Assembly (NCBI GenBank): GCA_022648325.1
Contig: JALCMG010000004.1
Location: forward strand, 1-64,000
Reading direction: 5' to 3'
Length of the DNA stretch: 64,000 nucleotides
Origin: Olsenella sp.
GTDB taxonomy: Bacteria > Actinomycetota > Coriobacteriia > Coriobacteriales > Atopobiaceae
Positions 51,899 through 61,755 of this stretch are shown piece after piece (the first letter of the stretch is position 1; each line of letters begins with the position of its first letter). The notes beneath the pieces are model-generated. The model saw nothing but the letters and a program-made list of their open reading frames with translations. It was not told the origin of the DNA and ran no database searches. Both the position numbers and the translations under genes were made by a program.

Positions 51899-52483
51899 AT
51901 GGACGAGCTTCATGTTGCCGCAGCCACCAGCGCAGACGCAGCTGATATAGCTGCTATTTACGCATCATACGTCCGAGACACCGCAATCACCTTCGAATAC
52001 GAAGCGCCCAGTGCCCAGGAGATGTCCTCGCGCATCAAGCGAGTCACTGCCACGCATCCCTGGCTAATTGCGCGCAACTCCAAGGGCGTTGCCCTGGGCT
52101 ACGCCTACGCAAGTCCGTACTATGGACGCGCTGCGTACGCCTGGTGCGCTAAGACCTCAATCTACGTTGCCAGCAGGGAACGTGGCCACAGCATTGGCTC
52201 GACGCTCTACAAAGAGCTCGAGCGCACGCTCTCCGCACAGGGCGTGCTCAACCTCTATGCGTGCATTGCCACAACACGCACGCCAGACTCCCACCTCGAC
52301 AACGCCAGCGTCGACTTCCATACGCGTCGCGGGTATCACGAGATCGGCCGCTTCCCAAACTGCGGCTACAAGTTTGGACGCTGGTACGACACGGTATGGA
52401 TGGAACGCGATCTTGGAGAGCACAGGGCAAATCAGCCCCCTGTAAGGACGTTTTCCCAGGTAAAGGCAACACTTGGTCTATAG
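51899..52483 (+). CDS. GNAT N-acetyltransferase (Pat/MnaT-like)
   Basis: A 194-residue acetyltransferase of the phosphinothricin/methionine-sulfone acetyltransferase type. The N-terminal TSADAADIAAIYASYVRDTA and YEAPSAQEMSSRI segments match the family, as do SIYVASRERGHSIGSTLYKE (CoA-binding motif A) and the GYHEIGRFPNCGYKFGRWYD signature. It would acetylate an amino acid or amine toxin. It overlaps the end of the convergent MocR gene by 6 bp. Confidence 0.92.
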   Translation: MDELHVAAATSADAADIAAIYASYVRDTAITFEYEAPSAQEMSSRIKRVTATHPWLIARNSKGVALGYAYASPYYGRAAYAWCAKTSIYVASRERGHSIGSTLYKELERTLSAQGVLNLYACIATTRTPDSHLDNASVDFHTRRGYHEIGRFPNCGYKFGRWYDTVWMERDLGEHRANQPPVRTFSQVKATLGL

Positions 52484-53917
52484 CACCGATTCAAGCGCCC
52501 GCGCCGCCGCACGGGCGCTTTCTTCAGACAGTCCGTCGTACTGCACAACAAACCTGGCGCGGCCATCGCTTCCCGCCGCATGCTCTGGAACGTGCGCGAA
52601 CGAGGAGAGCGGGGCAAGCCCCACTCCCGCCCCGCGTGCCGCAGAGGCTATCCCGCGCTCTCCTCGGCCGTCGTCATCGACCGCAAGCACAAAGTGAATC
52701 CCGGAATCCGCCTCCTCGATGCGCACGCGACTCCCCGCAGGACCATCGAGAATCCCCTCTACTAACGCGTCGCGAACCTCCCTCATGTCACGCCGATAGC
52801 GGGCCACGTGCCTCTCGTACGCGCCAGACTCGAGTGCCCTCGCCAGCGCCACCTGGTCAATCGCTGGAACGGTAGTCGAGAGGAACCCCAGACGCTCGTC
52901 GAAGGCAGCATCGAGAGATGCAGGCAGCACAAGGTAGGCAATGCGAAGCGCTGACGAGAGACTCTTTGAGAATGTATTGAGATAGACCACGCTACCTGCG
53001 GCATCTATGCTCGCAAGCGCCGGGATTGGCCGGCCGGCGAGCCTCAGCTCGCAGTCGTAGTCATCCTCGACAATGAATCGCCCTGGCTTCTCGGCGGCCC
53101 ACCCAAGGAGCTCGTAGCGTCGTGCGACGCTCATGACTCGACCCGTTGGAAACTGGTGGGACGGCATGACGTGCGCCACGGCAACCCCCGACGTTCGCAG
53201 CGCGTGAGACGAGACCCCCTCAAGGTCAAGCGGAAGATACCGCACGTCAAGCCCATGGGCTCGATAGGTCTCGCTCGCCCGAGCGTAGCCTGGGTCTTCC
53301 ACGCCCACGCTACCCGCCTCGCGCAGGAGCTGCGCAACAAGGCCGTAAAGCACCTGCGCCCCCGCGCCAATGACTATTCGCTCTGGATTTACGGACATCC
53401 CACGCGAGCGCGCCAGGTGAGCAGCAATTGCCTCGCGAAGACGCGGAACACCACGCGCCGTGGGCATGCGATACAGGACGTCATCAGGCTCGTGAGCTAT
53501 CACGTCACGGAGGGAGCGCTCCCAGAGCCTAGCCGCTCCGGACGAGGCGACGCTTGCTCCATGCGCAAGGTCGTACTTTACGGCACCCGTGGCAGGCCTG
53601 TCCTCTGCCAACAGCCCCTCACCTGGGCACTTGTCAGAAGCAACGGGAACCGCGCAGGCCATATCTGGAGGCGAGGGCAGACTTGCCGCGTAGTAGCCGC
53701 GACGAGGCCGAGCGACAACGTACCCTTCGGCGACAAGCTGCGCGTATGCACCCTCCACGGTAACCACGCTCACGCCAAGACGCTCCGCAAGCGCTCGTCG
53801 CGAGGGCAGTCGCTCCTCCGAGGCAATCCGGCCGTCAACCACCTGGTCTCGAATGCTGCGATAGAGGTACTCGTAGAGGGGCAGCTCTCCGCGTTTATCA
53901 AGATCGATGCCCTGCAT
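52478..53917 (-). CDS. pdxR: MocR-family PLP-binding regulator, probable PdxR
   Basis: A 479-residue GntR-type regulator fused to an aminotransferase-like domain. The N-terminal winged helix ([21 protein letters not shown]) is at about 40-62. The C-terminal fold-type-I domain retains the PLP lysine ([16 protein letters not shown]). MocR proteins next to pdxST sense PLP and regulate its synthesis. The ATG at 53917 has GGAGG upstream. It is divergent from pdxS, with three direct repeats in between. Confidence 0.9.
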   Translation of the reverse strand: MQGIDLDKRGELPLYEYLYRSIRDQVVDGRIASEERLPSRRALAERLGVSVVTVEGAYAQLVAEGYVVARPRRGYYAASLPSPPDMACAVPVASDKCPGEGLLAEDRPATGAVKYDLAHGASVASSGAARLWERSLRDVIAHEPDDVLYRMPTARGVPRLREAIAAHLARSRGMSVNPERIVIGAGAQVLYGLVAQLLREAGSVGVEDPGYARASETYRAHGLDVRYLPLDLEGVSSHALRTSGVAVAHVMPSHQFPTGRVMSVARRYELLGWAAEKPGRFIVEDDYDCELRLAGRPIPALASIDAAGSVVYLNTFSKSLSSALRIAYLVLPASLDAAFDERLGFLSTTVPAIDQVALARALESGAYERHVARYRRDMREVRDALVEGILDGPAGSRVRIEEADSGIHFVLAVDDDGRGERGIASAARGAGVGLAPLSSFAHVPEHAAGSDGRARFVVQYDGLSEESARAAARALESVL

Positions 53918-53936
53918 TCGATGGTCCTCCCAGAAT

Positions 53937-53980
53937 CTGGTCTTATCCAAACTAAAGAACTGGCCTTATTTTGGTCATAT
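53937..53980. promoter_or_regulatory. Direct repeats in the pdxR-pdxS intergenic region
   Basis: CTGGTCTTAT (53937-53946), CTGGCCTTAT (53960-53969) and TTGGTCATAT (53971-53980) are direct copies with 23- and 11-bp steps, whole helical turns. They lie between the divergent pdxR and pdxS genes. The words loosely resemble the AAAGTGG(A/T)CTA site reported for PdxR. Confidence 0.55.
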
Positions 53981-54068
53981 CAATCTATCACGTTCTGGGC
54001 ATTTCAATATTGCCAAACTCCTCCTAGTCTACGTAGCCACACAACCGCAACGCGCAAGGAGGAACGCA

Positions 54069-54986
54069 ATGGCAAAGGACGAGAGAACCTCAAAGGCCAC
54101 GATTCCTGCACCCGAACCAGAGCGAGCAAAGCTCAACCGCGAGCTGGCACAGATGCTCAAGGGCGGCGTCATCATGGACGTCACCACCCCCGAGCAGGCG
54201 CGCATCGCCGAGGAGGCGGGAGCGTGCGCCGTCATGGCACTAGAGCGCATCCCTGCAGACATCCGCGCAGCAGGCGGCGTGAGTCGCATGAGCGACCCCC
54301 ACATGATCAAGGGAATCCAGGCAGCAGTCTCGATTCCCGTCATGGCCAAGTGCAGGATCGGGCACTTCGTCGAGGCGCAGGTGCTCCAGGCCATCGACAT
54401 CGACTACATAGACGAGTCCGAGGTCCTCTCCCCTGCCGACGACGTCTACCACATCGACAAGACCCAGTTCGCGGTGCCCTTCGTATGCGGCGCGCGCGAC
54501 CTGGGAGAGGCACTTCGCCGCATCGCCGAGGGCGCCTCGATGATCCGCACCAAGGGCGAGCCAGGCACGGGAGACGTGGTTCAGGCCGTAAGCCACATGC
54601 GCCTCATCGACGCGCAGATCCGTCACGTGGTAAGCCTGCGCGCGGACGAGCTCTTCGAGGAGGCCAAGCGGCTGCAGGTCCCCATCGAGCTTGTGCGCTC
54701 TGTCCACGAGAGCGGCCGCCTGCCGGTTGTCAACTTTGCCGCAGGAGGCGTTGCCACCCCAGCAGACGCCGCGCTCATGATGCAACTGGGGGCAGAGGGC
54801 GTATTCGTTGGCTCGGGCATCTTCAAGAGCGGCGACCCCGCCAAGCGAGCGCGCGCCATCGTGGGCGCCGTCACCGACTTCAACGACCCCGAGAAGATCG
54901 CCTCGCTCTCCGAAGACCTCGGCGAGGCCATGGTGGGCATCAACAAAGACGAGATGGACCTGCTCATGGCGGAGAGGGGCAAGTGA
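54069..54986 (+). CDS. pdxS: Pyridoxal 5'-phosphate synthase lyase subunit
   Basis: TIM-barrel enzyme, 305 residues, that builds PLP from ribose 5-phosphate, glyceraldehyde 3-phosphate and ammonia. Typical motifs are [53 protein letters not shown] and [27 protein letters not shown] lies upstream of ATG 54069. The pdxT start overlaps its stop (TGATG). Confidence 0.98.
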   Translation: MAKDERTSKATIPAPEPERAKLNRELAQMLKGGVIMDVTTPEQARIAEEAGACAVMALERIPADIRAAGGVSRMSDPHMIKGIQAAVSIPVMAKCRIGHFVEAQVLQAIDIDYIDESEVLSPADDVYHIDKTQFAVPFVCGARDLGEALRRIAEGASMIRTKGEPGTGDVVQAVSHMRLIDAQIRHVVSLRADELFEEAKRLQVPIELVRSVHESGRLPVVNFAAGGVATPADAALMMQLGAEGVFVGSGIFKSGDPAKRARAIVGAVTDFNDPEKIASLSEDLGEAMVGINKDEMDLLMAERGK

Positions 54987-55555
54987 TGGCCACCGCGGTT
55001 CTCGCCCTGCAGGGAGCCTTTGCAGAGCATGAGGCCCGCCTTGCGGAACTTGGCGAGAAGACCTTCGAGCTGCGCAGCCCGGAGGACCTCGCTCGCTCGT
55101 TTGACCGCCTGGTACTCCCCGGCGGAGAGTCCACGGTCCAAGGCAGGCTCCACGAGGAGCTTGGCATGCTGGGGCCGCTACGCGAGCGTATTGTGGACGG
55201 TATGCCGGTGCTCGCAACCTGCGCCGGGCTTATCCTCCTTGCGCAGAGGCTCGCCGCCCATGACGACAAGGGCACGCCCCGTCTGGCCACGATGGACGTG
55301 ACCGTCGAGCGAAATGCCTATGGGCGCCAGCTGGGGAGCTTCCATGCGGTTGCCGAGGTCGCCGGCGTTGGCCGAGACGTGCCCATGACCTTCATCCGCG
55401 CCCCGCGCGTGGTGGATGCGGGACCAAAAGCACAAGTGCTTGCACGCGTGAACGGAGACGCGGTGGCGGTGCGGCAGGGTGTCCAGCTGGGGCTCGCGTT
55501 CCATCCCGAGCTAGACCAGGACCTCAGGCTTCACCAGCTGTTCCTCTCGCTGTAG
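54986..55555 (+). CDS. pdxT: Pyridoxal 5'-phosphate synthase glutaminase subunit
   Basis: Class I glutamine amidotransferase, 189 residues, that supplies ammonia to PdxS. The catalytic triad is C79 (LATCAGLILLA), H173 and E175 (AFHPELDQD); PGGESTVQGR is the GGES loop. It overlaps pdxS by one base, so the two are coupled. The open frame extends far upstream of 54986 but only this part is the gene. Confidence 0.97.
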   Translation: MATAVLALQGAFAEHEARLAELGEKTFELRSPEDLARSFDRLVLPGGESTVQGRLHEELGMLGPLRERIVDGMPVLATCAGLILLAQRLAAHDDKGTPRLATMDVTVERNAYGRQLGSFHAVAEVAGVGRDVPMTFIRAPRVVDAGPKAQVLARVNGDAVAVRQGVQLGLAFHPELDQDLRLHQLFLSL

Positions 55556-55562
55556 CGCATGC

Positions 55563-55603
55563 CAGCCCGGCCGCACCCGCCGCCCTACGGTCACGCCGGG
55601 CTG
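55563..55603 (+). terminator. Possible terminator after pdxT
   Basis: CAGCCCGGC (55563-55571) and GCCGGGCTG (55595-55603) form a 9-bp stem with a 23-nt loop just after pdxT. The following ACATCCCTTTG is only weakly T-rich. Confidence 0.45.
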
Positions 55604-55701
55604 ACATCCCTTTGACGGGTGGCCGCGCCCGCAGGCGCAACTTGTGCCACACTCTCCTCAGACGTCCGTCAGGGGCGACGGACCACAGGAGAGGATGAAA
55701 C

Positions 55702-56781
55702 ATGCTAAGGATTGGCCTTCTCACCAGCGGTGGCGACTGCCAGGCGCTCAACGCCACCATGCGCGCAATCGTAAAGACCATCATGCACAACTCCAAGCAG
55801 GATGTGGAGATCTATGGCTTCCTCGACGGCTACCAGGGCCTCATCCACAACCGCTACATCCAGATGACCCCGGGCGACTTCTCTGGCCTGCTCTCCCAGG
55901 GCGGCACCGTCCTGGGCACCAGCCGCACCCCCTTCAAGCTGCTCGATGTCCCCGAGGCCGACGGCACCGTCAAGGTGCCCGCCATGAAGCGCACCTACAA
56001 GAACCTCAAGCTCGACTGTCTCTTCGTCCTAGGCGGCAACGGGTCCACCAAGACGGCCAACCGTCTCTCGCAGGAGGGCCTGCACGTGATCGCGCTTCCC
56101 AAGACCATCGACAACGACACCTGGGGAACCGACATCACCTTTGGCTTCACCTCGGCCACCGACGTCGCCACCCGCTGCATCGATGACATCCACACCACCG
56201 CAAGCTCTCACGGGCGCGTCTTCGTCATCGAGATCATGGGCCACAAGGTTGGCTGGATCCCCCTCTACGCTGGCGTTGCCGGCGGTGCCGACGTCATTCT
56301 CATCCCCGAGATTCCCTACGACATGGACAACGTGGTCAAGGCCATCGACAGGCGCGAGGAGAACGGCGGACGCTTTGCGATCATCGTCTGCGCGGAGGGT
56401 GCCATCTCCAAGGAGCAGGCAGCAATGAAGAAGAAGGACTACAAGAAGCTCGTCGCGCAGCGCGTAAAGCCCTCGGTTGTCTATGACATCGCAGAGGAGA
56501 TCGCCCGCAGGACCGACCGCGAGGTCCGCGTGGCAGTGCCCGGCCACACCCAGCGCGGTGGCCAGCCCGACTCCCAGGACCGCATCTTTGCAACCCAGTG
56601 CGGCGTGGAAGCGGCGCGCGGTTGCCTCGAGGGCAAATACGGCTACATGATCGCAAAGGTCGGCGGCAAGATGTGCCGCGTGCCCCTCGAGGACGTAGCC
56701 GGCAAGCTCAAGTACGTCGACCCCAACTGCGATCTCGTGCGCGAGGCCAAGCTTCTGGGCATCAGCTTTGGCGACGAGTAG
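55702..56781 (+). CDS. pfkA: Phosphofructokinase, GGNG/PKTIDND subfamily
   Basis: A 359-residue phosphofructokinase. LLTSGGDCQALNATM binds the phosphoryl donor, GGNGSTKTANRL has N113 where ATP enzymes have Asp, and PKTIDND has K134, the residue found in PPi-dependent and mixed enzymes. GHTQRGGQPDSQDR and EIMGHKVGWI are also intact. The key residues (Gly at the 104-equivalent, Lys at the 124-equivalent) are mixed, so donor use (ATP or PPi) is not predictable with confidence. It is followed 18 bp later by an MgtC gene. Confidence 0.9.
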   Translation: MLRIGLLTSGGDCQALNATMRAIVKTIMHNSKQDVEIYGFLDGYQGLIHNRYIQMTPGDFSGLLSQGGTVLGTSRTPFKLLDVPEADGTVKVPAMKRTYKNLKLDCLFVLGGNGSTKTANRLSQEGLHVIALPKTIDNDTWGTDITFGFTSATDVATRCIDDIHTTASSHGRVFVIEIMGHKVGWIPLYAGVAGGADVILIPEIPYDMDNVVKAIDRREENGGRFAIIVCAEGAISKEQAAMKKKDYKKLVAQRVKPSVVYDIAEEIARRTDREVRVAVPGHTQRGGQPDSQDRIFATQCGVEAARGCLEGKYGYMIAKVGGKMCRVPLEDVAGKLKYVDPNCDLVREAKLLGISFGDE

Positions 56782-56799
56782 TACGGGGCGCACGGCAAG

Positions 56800-57507
56800 A
56801 TGATCGGTGAGGCTTGGCAGAGTTTCGTAGCAGAAACGGCGGCATGGGGTGCCCATGCCGTCTTTCTGCGGCTGCTCATCGCGACCCTCGTTGGCATGGC
56901 CATTGGCATAGACCGCGAGTTCCACAACAAGGGCGCGGGCATCAAGACCCACGTGCTCGTGTGCATTGGCGCCGCCATGGCCATGATCGTGAGCGAATAC
57001 GTGCTCCACCAGTTCCCCGACGCCCGAGGCGACATCAACCGCATTGGCGCGCAGGTCATCTCGGGCGTGGGCTTTCTCGGCGTTGGCACCATCCTCGTGA
57101 CCGGCAAGAACGAGGTCCGCGGACTCACCACGGCAGCCGGCCTCTGGGCGTGTACATGCATAGGCCTGGCAGCCGGCATCGGCTTTGCGGAGGGCGCGAT
57201 CATCGGCCTCTTCTTTGTCATCCTCACCTTTGAGGGCCTGAACCGCCTCGACCGCGTGATTCGGCGGGTATCCAAGACCTTCGACGTCTACGTGGAGTTC
57301 GACGAGCCCTCGGGCGTGCGAGAGCTTCTCCGCAAACTCCACTCGTGGGACTGCACGTACGAGAACTTCGAGGTCATTCGCGGCCAGGACGGTAGGAAGG
57401 GCACTGCGGCGACCTTCTCCGTGGAGCTCTCGTCAATGGGCCGCAAGAGCCTCTTCATAGAGTCCATTGGCAATCTCGACCTCGTCACCTTCGCCGACGA
57501 AATCTAG
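56800..57507 (+). CDS. MgtC/SapB family membrane protein
   Basis: A 235-residue protein with an N-terminal membrane domain of four to five helices and a C-terminal ACT-like cytoplasmic domain (from about 160). The signature is LRLLIATLVGMAIGIDREF, then GAGIKTHVLVCIGAAMAMI and ISGVGFLGVGTILV. MgtC homologues affect Mg2+ homeostasis, ATP synthase activity or growth under stress. It starts 18 bp after pfkA. Confidence 0.92.
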   Translation: MIGEAWQSFVAETAAWGAHAVFLRLLIATLVGMAIGIDREFHNKGAGIKTHVLVCIGAAMAMIVSEYVLHQFPDARGDINRIGAQVISGVGFLGVGTILVTGKNEVRGLTTAAGLWACTCIGLAAGIGFAEGAIIGLFFVILTFEGLNRLDRVIRRVSKTFDVYVEFDEPSGVRELLRKLHSWDCTYENFEVIRGQDGRKGTAATFSVELSSMGRKSLFIESIGNLDLVTFADEI

Positions 57508-58317
57508 GTGACTTGGCCGATAGTGTTGGAGGCTACAGGCATACCTACGTCCCTCAACCAGAGCCCCGTCTTTGGGCCAGTTATCAGCAGGCGCTTTGGC
57601 GTCTCTCTCGGCGTAAACCTCATGCCCGAAACGGGCAAAATCTGCACCTTCGACTGCCTGTACTGCGAGAACGGCTTCAATGACCAGCGCAAAACGCACG
57701 ACGGCTACGTAACGCTTGAGCAGGTGACATCTGCCCTCGAGAAGGCCCTGGCGGCGATGGCCGAGAAGCGCGAGCGCCTCGATGACATCTGCTTTGCCGG
57801 CAATGGCGAGCCCACCGCAAGCCCCGTCTTCCCGGCTGCCGTGGACGCGGCGCTCTCCCTTCGCGACCGCTACACCCCCGAGGCGCGTGTGACCGTGCTC
57901 TCGAACGGCACGCAGGCCGCGCGTCCAGCGGTACACGACGCGCTTCTCCGCGTGGACAGAAACGTCCTCAAGCTGGACACCGTTGACGCTGCCTACATAG
58001 CCGCGCTGGACCGTCCTCGCGTCCCCTACGACGTGGAACACCAGGTGGAAACGTTCGCGTCCTTCAACGGCCACGTTATCGTGCAGACCATCTTCCTGTG
58101 CGGCAGCTACGCTGGCCGCTCGCTCGGCAACATGGACGAGGCCCACGTAGGCGCGTGGCTCTCGGCGCTTGAGCGCATTAAGCCAGAGGGCGTGACCATC
58201 TACACCGTAGACCGCGACACCCCAGCACCGGGACTTATGAAGGCGCCGAGAGAAGCCCTCGATGCCATCGCCCAGCGCGTCCGCGACCTTGGCTTGCCCT
58301 GCATCGTGGGGTACTAG
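57508..58317 (+). CDS. Radical SAM protein
   Basis: A 269-residue iron-sulfur enzyme. The 4Fe-4S-binding motif is CTFDCLYCE (C-x3-C-x2-C), preceded by FGVSLGVNLMP, and the glycine-rich SAM loop is FAGNGEPTASP. Its relatives are short radical SAM proteins of unknown specific function often found beside metabolic genes. The GTG at 57508 directly follows the MgtC stop; the ribosome-binding site is weak and an internal GTG or TTG a few codons later is possible. Confidence 0.88.
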   Translation: MTWPIVLEATGIPTSLNQSPVFGPVISRRFGVSLGVNLMPETGKICTFDCLYCENGFNDQRKTHDGYVTLEQVTSALEKALAAMAEKRERLDDICFAGNGEPTASPVFPAAVDAALSLRDRYTPEARVTVLSNGTQAARPAVHDALLRVDRNVLKLDTVDAAYIAALDRPRVPYDVEHQVETFASFNGHVIVQTIFLCGSYAGRSLGNMDEAHVGAWLSALERIKPEGVTIYTVDRDTPAPGLMKAPREALDAIAQRVRDLGLPCIVGY

Positions 58318-58399
58318 CAAGAACCCGGAAACATCGCCGTCACACGAGACGCGCTATCATCGTCTTGTACCTGCACCCACTCGAGATCGGACGTCCCGC

Positions 58400-59227
58400 A
58401 TGTGCGAGCTCTTCGCGATCAACTCGGGAAGGCCGGTCTTGGCCAACGCCTACCTGAGGGAGTTCTACACGCACAGCCATGACAACCCGCATGGCTGGGG
58501 CCTCTCATGGCGAGACGACCATGGAAAGCCCGGCGACCCCGAGGCAGACGTCGTGCTCTGGCGTGAGCCCATCCCGGCCTACGAGTCCGCCCTTCTACCC
58601 AAGATACTGGACCAGCCCGTCGAGGCCTGCCGCCTGGAGGCGCACATCCGCTTCTCCACCTGCGGCACACAGAGCGTCGAGAACTGCCATCCCTTCCTGG
58701 GCTCTGACATCTCCGGGCGCGAGTGGACCCTCATCCACAACGGCATCCTCTTCAACGAGGAGCTGCTCGCAGGCTACGAACGCATCGAGTGCGGCGAGAC
58801 GGACAGCGAGCGCGCGATGCTCTTCCTCCTCGACGTCCTGGACGAGGCGACCATGCGCACCGACGGGGCACTCGACTTCAACGGCACCTTCGACGCGCTG
58901 GCCAGCGCGCTGTCACAGATCTCCAACCTCAACCGCCTGAACCTCATCATGGACGACGGCACCTACACCTACGTGCACACCAACACGTCGGAGGACACGC
59001 TCAACTTCCGCCAGCTCTCTGATGACGCCATCGTCTTCTCGACAAAGCCGCTCGGCGGAGACGCCGAGAAGGACCTCTGGAAACCGGTTCCCCGAAACCG
59101 CCTCATCGCCTACCGTGACGGACGCCTGGTACGCGCCTCCGCACCGCACGGGTACACGTTCTGCGAGGCAATTCTCGACCTTCGAAAGAAGTTTGGGGAC
59201 GCCTGGCCAGAGGTCATCGCGTCGTAG
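58400..59227 (+). CDS. Class II glutamine amidotransferase, YafJ-like
   Basis: A 275-residue N-terminal-nucleophile amidohydrolase. After removal of Met, C2 (MCELFAINSG) is the expected nucleophile. The region NPHGWGLSW, then RFSTCGTQSVENCHPF and WTLIHNGILFN shows the class II glutaminase pattern. The synthase partner normally fused to such domains is absent, so substrate is unknown. I set the start at 58400 because Cys2 must be N-terminal; the frame is open upstream. It is followed by 506 bp without a supported gene. Confidence 0.87.
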   Translation: MCELFAINSGRPVLANAYLREFYTHSHDNPHGWGLSWRDDHGKPGDPEADVVLWREPIPAYESALLPKILDQPVEACRLEAHIRFSTCGTQSVENCHPFLGSDISGREWTLIHNGILFNEELLAGYERIECGETDSERAMLFLLDVLDEATMRTDGALDFNGTFDALASALSQISNLNRLNLIMDDGTYTYVHTNTSEDTLNFRQLSDDAIVFSTKPLGGDAEKDLWKPVPRNRLIAYRDGRLVRASAPHGYTFCEAILDLRKKFGDAWPEVIAS

Positions 59228-59733
59228 GCCTAGGGCGTGCGGAACCCGCATTGTGCTTACCGAGGCAACGGGCAAGCTCCTCGTCGCCATTGCGGCCATG
59301 CGCCCACTCCCCTCACCAAGGGGCTTCCCGTTACCGAGAACCTCAAGCAGAAGGGTTGCTACCGCACAGACGGCACCTCCAAGCCCTGCGACAAGGCCCA
59401 GCCTCTGGGCCCTGTCGGCAGAGATTCCGCGCCCGTACTCGTCCTCTGTCCTTCTCTGCGTGCGCATCATGGCGACCACCCCTCGATACCGGAGCCAGCC
59501 ATCCAACCTCAAAACCCGCTCTTGCTGGAAGCGTGCCCATTTTGTGTTTTGGAAGTGTAAGCTGCAGGTCAGGCGTCGGAAACGGTGCCTTCGGGCACCC
59601 AAGCGGCAAAACCTAGGGCAAAGGCGAGTCCCTGTGCCACATTCGTGACACGTGCCTCTGCTAGGCTAGACTGCTCTGAGCACAAGGCAGGCAGCGCGCG
59701 GGAAGACCCCCGCCACAAGCGAAAGCGGCAAGC
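59228..59733. other. Gap without a supported gene
   Basis: No reading frame has a family match, a good ribosome-binding site or a codon bias like its neighbours. A minus-strand open stretch (59247-59475) encodes one possible hydrophobic segment (LGLVAGLGGAVCAVATLLLE) but its third-position composition is weak. The last about 60 bases before 59734 probably hold the promoter of the exonuclease gene. Confidence 0.6.
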
Positions 59734-60717
59734 ATGGACCTCTCCCAGGCAATCGAACAGGCAAACGCCTTCGTCTTTCCGGGCTTTCTCACGGATGACG
59801 ACTCTCTCACCCAGGAGCGCTCGAAGAACGAGGAGGCCATCAAGGTCTTGACCGATGCCTGGAAGGCAGCGCCCCTTGGCCGCGAACCCTTCTCGTTTGA
59901 CCTGGTACGCGGCCTTGCCGACAGAAACCGCGACATCTGCGACCGCTACGGCATCGAGCGGCTGAGAAACACGCCGGGCATGAACCTCGCGCGCCGTCTC
60001 TCGGACGCGGACCTCATCCATGGTGTGGCCACGCTCCAGCATCGCTCCGACGAGGAGGTCGCGCGCATCTCTGGGCCCACGGCAGCCGACCTCGGCATTG
60101 CCTATGTCGACGCACCTGTTTGGGGAGCCGTGGTAGGCATCGACCTCGAAACCTCAGACCGCGAGCCGGATCGCGGCTACGTGATCAACGTTGGCCTCGA
60201 GTTCATGAACCTCACACCCACGGCCAAGCCCACCAACCCCTACTCGGCCTACTGTGGCATGCCAGAGATGTACGCCGAGAAGGGCGTGCCCCTCTCGGAG
60301 ATTCACCACATCACCTGGAAGGACCTTGACGGCGTGACTCCCCTGCGCCAGAACGCCAAGATGCAGAAGGCCATTCTCGCCGCCCTCACGGCATTCCCCT
60401 ACATGGCCCACAACGCCGCATTCGAGGACTCCTGGTTCATGCTCAACGTAGACGGCTACGCAGAGGCCCGCAAGGCCGGAAAGGTCGTGCCCATCGACAC
60501 TCGCGACATCTGCCGTCGCGTCGACCCCGAGGTGAGGTTGCTTCCCAGGGAGACGCACCCCGCCACGCTTGAGAACTGGGCACGTCGCCATGGTACCCTG
60601 AGCAAGAACGAGAAGGAACGCCACCTCGGCCTCGAGGACGTCGACCTCATGCTCGCGACCGTCCAGGCGGAGTTCTCCGAGCGAAAGATGTTCCCCGGCC
60701 AGCGCGAGGAGGACTAG
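59734..60717 (+). CDS. DEDDh 3'-5' exonuclease family protein
   Basis: A 327-residue protein with an N-terminal helical part (1-125) of unknown role and a DnaQ-like exonuclease domain from about 130. Motifs are GIDLETSD, HNAAFEDSWFM and HLGLEDVDLM, which supply the DEDD acidic residues and the DEDDh histidine. Substrate could be DNA or RNA ends. The start is weakly marked. It is one base before the LysR gene. Confidence 0.82.
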   Translation: MDLSQAIEQANAFVFPGFLTDDDSLTQERSKNEEAIKVLTDAWKAAPLGREPFSFDLVRGLADRNRDICDRYGIERLRNTPGMNLARRLSDADLIHGVATLQHRSDEEVARISGPTAADLGIAYVDAPVWGAVVGIDLETSDREPDRGYVINVGLEFMNLTPTAKPTNPYSAYCGMPEMYAEKGVPLSEIHHITWKDLDGVTPLRQNAKMQKAILAALTAFPYMAHNAAFEDSWFMLNVDGYAEARKAGKVVPIDTRDICRRVDPEVRLLPRETHPATLENWARRHGTLSKNEKERHLGLEDVDLMLATVQAEFSERKMFPGQREED

Positions 60718-60718
60718 C

Positions 60719-61729
60719 ATGCGCCTGCAGCAGCTGCGCTACCTCATTGCCGTCGCGGAGAGCGGGTCGATCAACTCCGTTGCCCACAGCCACTACATCT
60801 CGCAGTCGGCCCTCTCGACCTCGATCCGCGAGCTCGAGGAGGAGATGGGCGTCAAGATCTTCAACCGCACCAACAAGGGAATCACGCTCACGTCGGAGGG
60901 CGTTGAGCTTCTCGCCTATGCGCGCCAGGTGGTCGAGCAGGCCGACCTCATGATTAGACACTACTCGAACAACCAAGAGGACACCTACCACAAGTTCTCG
61001 GTCTCCTCTCAGCACTACGCCTTTGTAGTGAATGCCTTCACGGAGTTCGTGGCCAAACGCCACGACGAGTCCTGCGACTTCACGCTACGTGAGACCCGCA
61101 CGGCCGACGTGATAGACGACGTACGCACCTTTAGGAGCGACATCGGCGTGCTCTACATCTCGACCTACAACGAGCGCGTGCTAAGGCGTCGAATGGACGA
61201 GGCTAACCTACGCTTTGTATCGCTGTTCCGGGCGCACCCCCACGTCTTCCTGCGCGAGGGGCACCCCCTCGCGTGCTACAAGAGCCTGCGCGTGCAGGAC
61301 CTCGAGGAGTATCCGCGCTACACCTTCGAGCAGGGACCCGAGGGGTCTCTCTACTACTCGGAGGAGCCCCTCTCGTCGCTCCCCCACCGCCAGCGCATCA
61401 CCGTGAGCGACCGAGCGACCATGACGAGTCTTCTGCGCTGCTACGATGGGTTTCTCGTCTCCACGGGCGTGCGCTCGGACGAGATGCTCGACGGCATCGT
61501 GGCAATTCCGCTCGACGTCGACGAGGTCATGAACGTGGGCTACGTGGTGCACCGCGAGAGGAAGCTCTCCAGCCTGGCACAGGAGTACATCGCCGAGCTC
61601 AACCAGCTCATCATGGGCTGCGCAGACAAGAACGCCCTCGTTCCCTCCAAGGAGGTCACGAGGGCGAATGCCGCCAGCAGCGACGATGGCGCCGATAACC
61701 AGGCTGAGGGCGCCACGGCCGCCAAATAG
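60719..61729 (+). CDS. LysR-family transcriptional regulator
   Basis: A 336-residue LysR-type regulator: N-terminal winged helix (LQQLRYLIAVAESGSINSVA, then HYISQSALSTSIRELEEEMG) and a two-lobe effector domain. A low-complexity tail of about 25 residues follows. AGGAGG lies seven bases upstream of ATG 60719, inside the end of the exonuclease gene, so the two are probably co-transcribed. Target genes are unknown. Confidence 0.92.
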   Translation: MRLQQLRYLIAVAESGSINSVAHSHYISQSALSTSIRELEEEMGVKIFNRTNKGITLTSEGVELLAYARQVVEQADLMIRHYSNNQEDTYHKFSVSSQHYAFVVNAFTEFVAKRHDESCDFTLRETRTADVIDDVRTFRSDIGVLYISTYNERVLRRRMDEANLRFVSLFRAHPHVFLREGHPLACYKSLRVQDLEEYPRYTFEQGPEGSLYYSEEPLSSLPHRQRITVSDRATMTSLLRCYDGFLVSTGVRSDEMLDGIVAIPLDVDEVMNVGYVVHRERKLSSLAQEYIAELNQLIMGCADKNALVPSKEVTRANAASSDDGADNQAEGATAAK

Positions 61730-61755
61730 CGGCACATGGCACCCTTCGCAGGCGA

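Noticed and set aside
53156-55555. 799-codon open frame that ends with pdxT
   Set aside because: Only the last 189 codons match a protein family (PdxT); the rest is antisense to pdxR and out of frame with pdxS.
58913-59602. 229-codon minus-strand frame over the glutamine amidotransferase end and the following gap
   Set aside because: Half of it is antisense to a confident gene, and the remainder lacks coding bias, a start signal and any motif.
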